From Verrucomicrobia bacterium UBA6015 (GTDB lineage Bacteria > Verrucomicrobiota > Kiritimatiellia > UBA8416): a stretch of DNA of 28,136 nt. Below the pieces are notes generated by a model that was given only the letters and a program-made list of their open reading frames with translations, did no database searches and was not told the origin of the DNA. This document shows positions 21,706-28,136 of the stretch, piece after piece. The stretch covers positions 769 through 28,904 of the forward strand of contig DIZZ01000255.1 in assembly GCA_002428045.1 (NCBI GenBank), given 5' to 3'. The position numbers and the translations under genes were made by a program. Every line of letters begins with the position of its first letter. Within the stretch, counting starts at the first letter, position 1.

Positions 21706-23990
21706 TTGAAAAAGGCGCGTGTTTCAAAGTGGCATATCCGTGCCAGCACGACCTCTGGAACCCGTTCAATACGGGTGTTATAGACCTCGACCGCCTGGTT
21801 GTATCCCTCACGCATCAGAGAGACCTCTTGTTCCAGCGAGCGGAGCTGGCGCATCAGGTCACCGATTGTCCGGTCCGCCTTTAATTCAGGATAGGTTTCG
21901 ACCAGCCCGGCGACCTGCCGTACTGCTGCCGTCGCTGCCGTCGCCGCCGTTGCCGCAGTTCCAGGCGCTTGCACGGCACCCGCTACGCCACCGGCCGCCC
22001 TGGCCTGGGCGAGCAACGCCTGCAGCGATTTTTCGTGCGCCAGGTAGGCCTGCGCCGCCGCATCCAGCGAGGGCAGCAGGTCGAACCGTTTTTTGAGCGA
22101 TACATCGATATTTGCCCACATGGAATCGCAGCGGCGGCGCAGGAACACGAGGTCGTTGTAAAGCACGCCGATAAAGAAGAGGATCATGTAGGCGAGCGGC
22201 GCCAGGGCGGCTACCTGGTATTGCATAACGCCAAAGCCGCCCTGCCAGCCCGTCAGGCTGAGGATGGCAAGGCTGAATGCATTGATCCCGAGTGTCAACA
22301 GGATAAAGCCCGCCGTCGCCCTGCGTCCAATGATGTCCTGCTCGTTGCGGTCGCTGAGCAGGTAAGGTAGGGTCTTGTCCTGGTCCTTCGCCATCACGAG
22401 CCGGTCATGGGTCTTGGGATCGACGAGTGCGCACCCCAGCGCATAGAGCGGACCGCCGACTGCCAGGCGGTGTTCCTCGTGCAGACGTCGTCCTTCCTGT
22501 TTGTTCGTCCGTGTCGTCATGTCGATCTCGGCACCGTCCGGATTAATCGGAAGGCTGCCGTCGGCATCCTGGCAGAGGAACGGCTGCTGTTGTTTCTGGT
22601 CAGTGATTGTGACCCATTGGGTTTTCTTGCCGTTGCACCGTTTCTCTTTTACCGTGTAATGATAACAGGCGCAGGGTTGACCGCTGAGCGGGCCGCTGAG
22701 CGGTTCCTGTGCAGGCGGTATGGCCACGCTGCCCTTGACCTCGGTCAGCCCGTAGGCCACACCGAGCGTCTTGACGGTTGGAATGTTCTCAATCCAGCGC
22801 TTTAGTCGGATCCGGCGCAAACCGAGACTCCCGAACAACAGGGCGGCGATGCCGCCGAGGCCGATCGTGATTCCCGCCGCCAGGGCGGAGATCCGTGTGG
22901 GTTGGAATGACTGCTCCAGACTCATCAACTGCTCGTTTTCGGCAGTGGTCAATTCAAAATCATCCGGAGGAACCAGTCCCATCCGGCGGGCGATCATCCG
23001 TTCGGGGAAGCCTGTCCTTAACCGCTCGGCTCGCTGCATGGCGCGCGTCAGGTTCACGCGGTGGTGCGAGATCAGGTCGGCCAGCTCGGCCTTTATCCGT
23101 GGCTGCGCCGGGCCTCCAGCGAGCATGGTCCCGAGGTCGGCCCAATCTCCGGCCCACGATACATCGATCTGCCGCAAACGTTCCTGAACCATATCCGTGC
23201 GTACGTCTCGTTCGCGGGCCAGCCGATCGAAGGCGCTCTGCAAGTCGGCCTGTATCATGCGATGGGCCTGCCGCGTCAGCGTGATCGAGACCGTCAAGGT
23301 CACGCATAGCAGGAAAGGCAGCGTCATGTGAAGGCCCACGAGGCGAGTTCCAGCTACCATACCAAGCGACAGGAGCAGCAGCCCCAGTCCGGTCAGCAAG
23401 AGACTGAACAGCCCGACCAAGCCCCGCTCCCTTTCCTCCCCATGTACGGAAAGGATGGGCATATAGGCTCCGGGACCGTCAAACCGCAGTTGCATTCCAG
23501 ACGCGGTGGGGGTGGCCACGCCCATCGCGAAGACGCTCATGCCCGGGTCGATCCGGTTTTCGGTATAGCGCATATCGCCGTCCGTACGACTGTGCTTCGA
23601 TGCCAGACTGACGCTGAGCGAGGATTTACTCTCGGGATCCACCATGATGGCACCCGTAGCGTCCACGAGCAGGAACGGGATGTGCTGGCTTTCGCTACGG
23701 ATGGTTTCCCATTTCACATCGCCATCAGAATCGCGGGTTTTCCGCTGTTCCGTGTATTCATAGCAGACACAGTGGGCATTAGAGTCAGGGGCGGTTAGGC
23801 TTTGGCCTTCATACAGTTCCACCTGGCCGCTAAGATTGGCCTCGCCCGGAATCAGGTCGGCCACCGACACCCGCGGAATGCGCTCGATCACCCGCAGATC
23901 CTGCATCCGGTCAAACGCCACGCGCACAATGAATACCCCGGCAGCCCCGCAAGCCGCCGCCATCGCCATCCACAAGATTTTCTTAAACAT
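21702..23990 (-). CDS. Membrane protein with two GIDE-like domains and a C-terminal LemA domain
   Basis: This is a 762-residue protein of unusual layout. A hydrophobic segment (about 4-24) is followed by a first GIDE-like domain (about 35-185: RIPRVSVADLIPG, then APDSNAHCVCYEYTEQRK, PFLLVDATGAIMVDPE). Two membrane segments follow (about 191-240), then an Arg-rich helical region (about 245-365) and another membrane segment. A second GIDE-like domain (about 402-545) has GLTEVKGSVAIP, PLSGPLSGQPCACYHYTVKEKR and PFLCQDADGSLPINPDGAEI. Two more membrane segments lead to a LemA domain (about 612-762: YNDLVFLRRRCDSMWANIDVSLKKRFDLLPSL...YPELKAD...AFFN) with an Ala/Thr repeat in its loop. GIDE domains are known from the mitochondrial E3 ligase MULAN, but no RING is present here. 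The gene overlaps AMMECR1 by eight bases. Function unknown. Confidence 0.85.
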   Translation of the reverse strand: MFKKILWMAMAAACGAAGVFIVRVAFDRMQDLRVIERIPRVSVADLIPGEANLSGQVELYEGQSLTAPDSNAHCVCYEYTEQRKTRDSDGDVKWETIRSESQHIPFLLVDATGAIMVDPESKSSLSVSLASKHSRTDGDMRYTENRIDPGMSVFAMGVATPTASGMQLRFDGPGAYMPILSVHGEERERGLVGLFSLLLTGLGLLLLSLGMVAGTRLVGLHMTLPFLLCVTLTVSITLTRQAHRMIQADLQSAFDRLARERDVRTDMVQERLRQIDVSWAGDWADLGTMLAGGPAQPRIKAELADLISHHRVNLTRAMQRAERLRTGFPERMIARRMGLVPPDDFELTTAENEQLMSLEQSFQPTRISALAAGITIGLGGIAALLFGSLGLRRIRLKRWIENIPTVKTLGVAYGLTEVKGSVAIPPAQEPLSGPLSGQPCACYHYTVKEKRCNGKKTQWVTITDQKQQQPFLCQDADGSLPINPDGAEIDMTTRTNKQEGRRLHEEHRLAVGGPLYALGCALVDPKTHDRLVMAKDQDKTLPYLLSDRNEQDIIGRRATAGFILLTLGINAFSLAILSLTGWQGGFGVMQYQVAALAPLAYMILFFIGVLYNDLVFLRRRCDSMWANIDVSLKKRFDLLPSLDAAAQAYLAHEKSLQALLAQARAAGGVAGAVQAPGTAATAATAATAAVRQVAGLVETYPELKADRTIGDLMRQLRSLEQEVSLMREGYNQAVEVYNTRIERVPEVVLARICHFETRAFFN

Positions 23991-24582
23991 CATGCCTCCT
24001 TGAGAGCACCTCGCTGGAAAACACCTTGAACGAAGCGCCGGTACGCCAGGCATCCGTCGGCAACCCGGCTTTCTGGCATAGTGAAATCAGTGTTTCCTCG
24101 ACGGTCCAGCCCTGTTCGGTGGCGACCTCGGGCAGGTAGACCGCGCGCCGCCAGCCCTTTTCGAGGATGATCCCGTGTTCGCCGATCCGGAACTCAGCGA
24201 TGGTGTCAATAGGCTCCACGGGGCTGAGGATAGAAACCGAGACCTCCAGCAGCAGCAGTTCACGCCCTGTAACCGATGGGAAGCGAGGATCGTGCAGTGC
24301 GGCGGCGAGGGCATTGTCATGGACCGACTGGAACAACGGGGCTTCCGGTTGCAAGGAGCCGATGCAGCCTCGCAGCATACCGCCTTTGTGCAGGGTGACA
24401 AACGTGGCCCGTGCGATGCGCAAGGCCGGTGTCAGGGCAAAACGGTCAACATCGAATGCCGTCGGGGTATGGCCCACCGCCTGCGCCAAGGCGTCTGCCG
24501 TAATCGCCATGACGGTGGCTTGTTCCGGTTCGGTCAATCCTGCTGACCAAAGCCCGCTCCGCTCAACATGAATTGCACCCAT
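23983..24582 (-). CDS. AMMECR1-domain protein
   Basis: This is a 199-residue protein made almost entirely of an AMMECR1 domain. The signature LRGCIGSLQP is present (after TFVTLHKGGM), followed by NALAAALHDPRFPSVTGREL, EVSVSILSPVEPI, GEHGIILEKGWRRAVYLPEVATEQGW and a normal C-terminus. In some prokaryotes this domain belongs to the AMMECR1-Memo-radical SAM set; the Memo and radical SAM partners are not seen in this window. Its biochemical role is not established. ATG 24582 is chosen because GGGGAGGA stands eight bases upstream; ATG 24600 would put that site inside the gene. The stop lies eight bases inside the next gene (GIDE-LemA), implying coupled translation. Confidence 0.92.
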   Translation of the reverse strand: MGAIHVERSGLWSAGLTEPEQATVMAITADALAQAVGHTPTAFDVDRFALTPALRIARATFVTLHKGGMLRGCIGSLQPEAPLFQSVHDNALAAALHDPRFPSVTGRELLLLEVSVSILSPVEPIDTIAEFRIGEHGIILEKGWRRAVYLPEVATEQGWTVEETLISLCQKAGLPTDAWRTGASFKVFSSEVLSRRHDV

Positions 24583-24606
24583 AAAATCGTTCCTCCCCAT
24601 TTCGAA

Positions 24607-24635
24607 ATAATGATTGACATTGGTTGTTAAATCAA
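24607..24635 (-). promoter_or_regulatory. Candidate promoter of the AMMECR1/GIDE-LemA operon
   Basis: On the minus strand TTGATT (24630-24635) and CATTAT (24607-24612) are 17 bases apart, 24 bases ahead of the AMMECR1 start. It overlaps the opposing potD promoter candidate. Confidence 0.35.
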
Positions 24636-24643
24636 CTGAAAAT
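24614..24643 (+). promoter_or_regulatory. Candidate promoter of the potD-like gene
   Basis: A perfect TTGACA (24614-24619) is followed after 18 bases by GAAAAT (24638-24643), a weak -10. The inverted repeat AACTGAA/TTCAGTT (24634-24640, 24655-24661) and the palindrome TCAC-GAA-GTGA (24661-24671) overlap or follow it and may be operator sites. Confidence 0.35.
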
Positions 24644-24719
24644 CGTAAATCAAATTCAGTTCACGAAGTGAGGCTGATCCTGTAGAAAGTCCTGTTAAAA
24701 AAGGGAAACGGAGTCTAAA

Positions 24720-25742
24720 ATGAAGAGGCTATGCTTGGCGTTATGTTCCTTCCTGTTAGCGACCGGCTGTGTGCGCAAACCCGCGCTGCATGTCTATAAC
24801 TGGACTGATTACATGAACCCGGATTTGATCGCCCAGTTCGAGGCGGAGTTTGATTGCAAGGTCGTTCGTGACTTCTACGATTCCAACGAAGCCATGTTCG
24901 CCAAGATCAAGGCGGGCGGTGGCGGTTATGATGTGATCTTCCCGAGCGGCTACATGATCAGCATCATGCGTCAGCAAGGAATGTTGCAGACGCTGGATCT
25001 CTCGCTCATTCCCAATCTCAAGCATATTGATCCGCTGCTGCGGTCGCTGATTTCCGATTCGGCCATGACCTACAGTGTCCCCTACATGGCTGGGAGTACC
25101 GGGATCGGTTACCTGACCAGCCGCATCCCGGACTTCGAGCCCACCTGGAACATGTTCGACCGCGCCGCGCTCAAGGGGCGGATGACGCTGCTCAATGATA
25201 TGCGTGAAACGATCGGTGCCGCGCTCAAGTCTCTGGGCTACAGCTACAATAGTGTTGACGAGAAGGAGTTGGAGCAGGCGCGCGATGTCGTCATCCGCTG
25301 GAAACGCAATATCGCCAAGTTTGAATCGGACCAGTACAAGAACGGCCTGGTCTCTGCGGAATTCGTGATGACCCACGGATTCAGTGGCGACGTGCTGCAG
25401 GTGATTGCCGAGAACGAGGGCATTGCGTTTGTCGTCCCGCAGGAAGGAACCTCCATCGCGATTGACGAAATGGTGATTCCTGCCACTGCCACCCAGGTCA
25501 AACTGGCGCATGCCTTCATCAACTTCATGCATCGGCCAGAAGTGGCCGCCGCCAATATCGAGTATGTGCATTACCGCTGCCCGAATGTGGCCGCCTATGC
25601 GTTGCTGCCCCCAGCCGTGCGCAATGACCCGACGATATTCCTGCCGGATGCGGTATTGCAGCGTTGTGAAGTCATCAAGGACCTTGGCGAGGATAATGCC
25701 CGGTTTGCTAAAATATGGGATGAAATCAAGGCCTCCGAATAA
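24720..25742 (+). CDS. potD: Polyamine-binding lipoprotein (PotD-like)
   Basis: This is a periplasmic substrate-binding protein of the spermidine/putrescine ABC family. The N-terminus is a lipoprotein signal (hydrophobic core, lipobox LATGC with Cys17), so it is membrane-anchored. The family pattern follows: LHVYNWTDYMNPDLIAQFEAEF, YDSNEAMFAKIKAGGGGYDVIFPSGYMISIM, VPYMAGSTGIGY, then FVVPQEGTSIAIDEMVIPA and AHAFINFMHRPEVAAANIEYV. The 340 residues match PotD length. Only the binding protein is here; no potA, potB or potC lies in the window, so its permease must be elsewhere if it is a transport protein. It is read divergently from AMMECR1 and ends in a clear terminator. Substrate (spermidine or putrescine) is inferred from the family. 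Confidence 0.9.
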   Translation: MKRLCLALCSFLLATGCVRKPALHVYNWTDYMNPDLIAQFEAEFDCKVVRDFYDSNEAMFAKIKAGGGGYDVIFPSGYMISIMRQQGMLQTLDLSLIPNLKHIDPLLRSLISDSAMTYSVPYMAGSTGIGYLTSRIPDFEPTWNMFDRAALKGRMTLLNDMRETIGAALKSLGYSYNSVDEKELEQARDVVIRWKRNIAKFESDQYKNGLVSAEFVMTHGFSGDVLQVIAENEGIAFVVPQEGTSIAIDEMVIPATATQVKLAHAFINFMHRPEVAAANIEYVHYRCPNVAAYALLPPAVRNDPTIFLPDAVLQRCEVIKDLGEDNARFAKIWDEIKASE

Positions 25743-25760
25743 AACCGTTCCGGTTTTTTG
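25741..25760 (+). terminator. Rho-independent terminator of the potD-like gene
   Basis: AAAACCG and CGGTTTT pair around a TTC loop and run into extra Ts. The hairpin starts within the TAA stop codon. A second small stem (CTTGC/GCAAG) follows at 25761. Confidence 0.7.
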
Positions 25761-25829
25761 CTTGCGTAGGCAAGGGTGGGGGAGTAAATAACTTCGTTCA
25801 AAGCAAGGCGATTGATAAAGGAGTGGATG

Positions 25830-27320
25830 ATGAAAGAAAATGCATATATTTCCGAGTTCATGAAGCAATTCCCGTTTGAAGGATTGACGTTTGATGACAT
25901 ATCCCTCATCACGCAGTATGCTGATTTCCTGCCGGATCAAACCTCACTCCGGGCTCGGCTGACGACGCGTATAGAGATCAATATGCCTTTTGTCAGTGCC
26001 GCCATGGATACCGTGACAGAAAGCCGTATGGCGATTTCCATGGCGCTCCTCGGAGGGATCGGTATTATTCACAAGAACCTATCCGTTCAGGAGCAGTCGC
26101 GCCAGGTCGGCGTTGTCAAGCATTACCTGCATGGACTGATCCGTGATCCCATCACCTTCCGCGATACCGATACGCTTGAAACCGTGCGCCAGCGGCGCGA
26201 GGAGCGTGGGTTTTCCTTCAGCGGCTTCCCGATCCTGGACGAGCACGGAACGATTGTCGGCATCTTGACCTCGACCGATATGCGCTTTGCCGAGAAGCAG
26301 GGGGATAGTGTCACCAAGGTCATGACGCGAAATGTGATCTCTGCTCCGCCCGACACCGATTTGCAGACGGCCTATGAGATCATGTTGCGTAACAAGATCG
26401 GCAAGCTGCCATTGGTGGAGAGTGGTAAGCTGGTCGGTCTTTACAGTTTCACGGATGTCAGTACCTTGGTTCGGAATGTTGAGCCGATGTATAACCGCGA
26501 TGCCAAATACCGGTTGCGTGTCGGGGCGGCCGTCAGCCCGAATAACGAGGCCCGTGTCGAGGCCCTTGCTGCCGAAGGGGTTGACGTGATTGTTGTGGAC
26601 AGTGCCCACGGTCACTCTGAAGGGGTGATGAGCATGACTCGCTGGATTGCCCGCAATTACCCGCAGATTGATATCATCGCGGGTAACATTGCCACGGCGG
26701 AAGCAGCCCTGGCACTGCGGGATGCCGGTGCGCATGCCGTCAAGGTGGGGATTGGCCCGGGCTCCATCTGTACGACCCGAGTCGTCTGTGGGGTCGGTGT
26801 CCCGCAGATCTCCGCGATATATGCCGCCCGCTCCGCCCTGAAAGGGTCGATTCCGATTGTAGCCGACGGCGGGATCCGCCATTCCGGAGATGTTCCAAAG
26901 GCGATTGTCAGTGGTGCGGATTCTGTCATGCTGGGGTCGATCCTGGCTGGGACGGAGGAAAGTCCGGGCGAGAAGATCATTCACCAGGGGCGCCAGTATG
27001 TAGCTTACCGTGGCATGGGCAGCTTGGCTGCCATGCAGCAGGGGGCAGGCAGTCGTGAGCGCTATGGACAAGCCAATGTGGATGCAGCCAACCTAGTGCC
27101 GCAGGGAATTGAAGGCATTGTCCCGTATGCCGGCACCGTCAAGAGCGTGATGACACAATTCTGTGGAGGCCTTAAATCCTCGCTTGGTTATTGTGGATGC
27201 CGTGATTTGCAGGCATTGCAGTTGAATGGAAAAGTGGTGAGGGTCTCCTCGGCAGGCGTCCGGGAAGCGCATCCGCATGATATCAAGATCATGAAGGATG
27301 CCCCCAATTACCGGAGTTAG
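25830..27320 (+). CDS. guaB: IMP dehydrogenase
   Basis: This enzyme oxidises IMP to XMP with NAD+, the committed step of GMP synthesis. The 496-residue barrel protein starts with FEGLTFDDISLITQYADFLPDQ and PFVSAAMDTVTESRMAISMALLGGIGIIHKNLS. A CBS pair is inserted at about 95-215 (FPILDEHGTIVGILTSTDMRF, KLPLVESGKLVGLYSFTDV). Then come VVDSAHGHS and the catalytic loop GPGSICTTR with Cys314, followed by ADGGIRHSGDVPKAI, the flap RERYGQ (409-414) and a normal C-terminus. The second of two adjacent ATGs (25830) is chosen because AAAGGAG stands just upstream at good spacing; ATG 25827 and TTG 25812 are alternatives. No guaA neighbour is present. Confidence 0.97.
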   Translation: MKENAYISEFMKQFPFEGLTFDDISLITQYADFLPDQTSLRARLTTRIEINMPFVSAAMDTVTESRMAISMALLGGIGIIHKNLSVQEQSRQVGVVKHYLHGLIRDPITFRDTDTLETVRQRREERGFSFSGFPILDEHGTIVGILTSTDMRFAEKQGDSVTKVMTRNVISAPPDTDLQTAYEIMLRNKIGKLPLVESGKLVGLYSFTDVSTLVRNVEPMYNRDAKYRLRVGAAVSPNNEARVEALAAEGVDVIVVDSAHGHSEGVMSMTRWIARNYPQIDIIAGNIATAEAALALRDAGAHAVKVGIGPGSICTTRVVCGVGVPQISAIYAARSALKGSIPIVADGGIRHSGDVPKAIVSGADSVMLGSILAGTEESPGEKIIHQGRQYVAYRGMGSLAAMQQGAGSRERYGQANVDAANLVPQGIEGIVPYAGTVKSVMTQFCGGLKSSLGYCGCRDLQALQLNGKVVRVSSAGVREAHPHDIKIMKDAPNYRS

Positions 27321-27367
27321 CGAGGCTTCGCTTGTTAGGTTGTGCGTGGTCGGGTGCCTCGTGAGGC
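27321..27367. repeat. Inverted repeats between the convergent guaB and glycosyltransferase genes
   Basis: CGAGGC (27321-27326) can pair with GCCTCG (27356-27361), and GCCTC/GAGGC (27356-27367) forms a tighter alternative. No T-run follows on either strand, so a terminator role is only a guess. Confidence 0.3.
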
Positions 27368-27370
27368 TCC

Positions 27371-28102
27371 TCAGGAGGCGTCGATTACGTTGAACCGACG
27401 GGTGCGCTTCTTGATCCAGCACACGGCTAGCAGGTCCGGAACGGTTTTCAGGAAACGCCCGAAATTAGTGTATTTACTGACGCCCAAGGTACGTGGCCTG
27501 TGGTTCACGGGGATCTGCTTGACCTGCGCCCCCTGCATGACGCACAGGTTCGGCAGGAACCGGTGCATGCCATCGACCATCATCAAGTATCTTACCTGTT
27601 CGGTGCGGAATGCCTTGAGGGAACAGCCTGTGTCGATAATCCTTCCGCCCAGCAGCCGGTTGCGTGCCCGGTTCCCGATGCGGCTGGCGAGGCGCTTGGT
27701 CCAGGTGTCCTGCCGTTTTGCCCGGTAGCCGCAGCACAAATCCACGCCGTCCAAGCCCGCCAGCAACCGGGGAATGTCCGCCGGATCGTTCTGTCCATCC
27801 GCATCGATAGTGACCGTCACGTCGTACCGAGCCTGGCGAAAGCCGACCCCGAAGGCCGCGCTCTGGCCGCTATTCGGCTCCAGTCTCAGAAGCACCAGTT
27901 CGGGAATGTCGCGGTTCTTGAGCCCTTTGAGGATGTCGCCACTGCCGTCCCGGGAACCGTCATCAACACAAACAATCTCAAAGGGCCGTCCTAGGGAACG
28001 CATCACCGCCGATAATTCACGGATCGATGTCTCGATGCATTCCTGCTCATTGTACACCGGGACAACGACGGAAACCCCGTTCTCAAAAAAGTCCTTGCGC
28101 AT
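27371..28102 (-). CDS. Family 2 glycosyltransferase
   Basis: This is a 243-residue GT-A fold enzyme of the dolichyl-phosphate mannose synthase-like group. The N-terminal nucleotide-binding strand SVVVPVYNEQECIETSI, Asp47-Asp48 in VCVDDGSRDGS, GQSAAFGVGFRQA and the metal-binding Asp100-x-Asp102 in TIDADGQNDPADIP are all present. The acceptor-side loop follows: DTGCSLKAFR, then HRFLPNL and PVNHRPRTLGVSKY. It ends soon after the catalytic domain (LLAVCWIKKRTRRFNV) and lacks the two C-terminal membrane helices found in many polyprenyl-phosphate glycosyltransferases of this group. A sugar transfer to polyprenyl phosphate is the likely reaction, but substrate is not known. An AGGGGA/AGAG stretch precedes ATG 28102; upstream genes lie outside the window. 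Confidence 0.92.
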   Translation of the reverse strand: MRKDFFENGVSVVVPVYNEQECIETSIRELSAVMRSLGRPFEIVCVDDGSRDGSGDILKGLKNRDIPELVLLRLEPNSGQSAAFGVGFRQARYDVTVTIDADGQNDPADIPRLLAGLDGVDLCCGYRAKRQDTWTKRLASRIGNRARNRLLGGRIIDTGCSLKAFRTEQVRYLMMVDGMHRFLPNLCVMQGAQVKQIPVNHRPRTLGVSKYTNFGRFLKTVPDLLAVCWIKKRTRRFNVIDAS

Positions 28103-28136
28103 GTTCTCTTTCCCCTATTTTTGAATCCAAACCTTT

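Noticed and set aside
24756..25940. A 394-codon minus-strand frame opposite the potD-like gene
   Set aside because: No family pattern is visible, the composition is odd, and it overlaps the PotD and GuaB starts. The plus-strand genes explain the stretch.

Overview
The window comes from a GC-rich, Gram-negative-type bacterium. It encodes a RseP-type site-2 protease, type II secretion/type IV pilus assembly proteins, a lipoprotein and an exported superoxide dismutase. The CdsA C-terminal motif (PGMGG...DVLDS instead of PGHGG...DRxDS), the short tandem heptamer arrays and the mixed gene content resemble members of the PVC superphylum (Planctomycetota/Verrucomicrobiota/Kiritimatiellota). That placement is an inference, not proven. 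No phage, transposon, CRISPR array or rRNA is visible; there is one tRNA.

Left part (1-2216): the 3' end of a phosphoketolase gene. A gene-poor stretch follows that holds a decayed PRC-barrel gene and a 43-codon Gly/Lys-rich small ORF with a strong ribosome binding site. Next comes an exported iron-type superoxide dismutase with a good sigma70-like promoter.

Kai block (2202-7694, minus strand): a compact five-gene operon, in transcription order kaiC, kaiB, a PAS-PAS histidine kinase, a lone receiver protein and a receiver-histidine kinase. Three of its four junctions are ATGA stop/start overlaps. There is no kaiA. KaiC has both ATPase domains, both catalytic Glu pairs and a Thr/Ser/Ser phosphorylation cluster, and it carries a long coiled-coil-like tail. 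This looks like a KaiA-independent KaiBC timer wired directly to a phosphorelay, and it is the most interesting system here. Short tandem repeats lie inside kaiB, inside the first kinase gene and between two of the genes.

Middle (7930-17895): divergent from kaiC is gspE-gspF (secretion/pilus ATPase and platform protein). Then come trpE-trpG (anthranilate synthase), a convergent yceH-like gene downstream of tRNA-Val(GAC), and the translationally coupled polyphosphate pair ppx-ppk.

Right part (18074-28102): cdsA-rseP (no dxr between them) with a small HNH protein coupled to rseP, then a ZupT-like metal transporter. Convergent to it is an AMMECR1-domain gene followed by an unusual membrane protein with two GIDE-like domains and a C-terminal LemA domain. 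A polyamine-binding lipoprotein (PotD-like) is divergent from AMMECR1. GuaB (IMP dehydrogenase) and a convergent family-2 glycosyltransferase close the window.

All calls rest on reading motifs by eye; no database search was possible.
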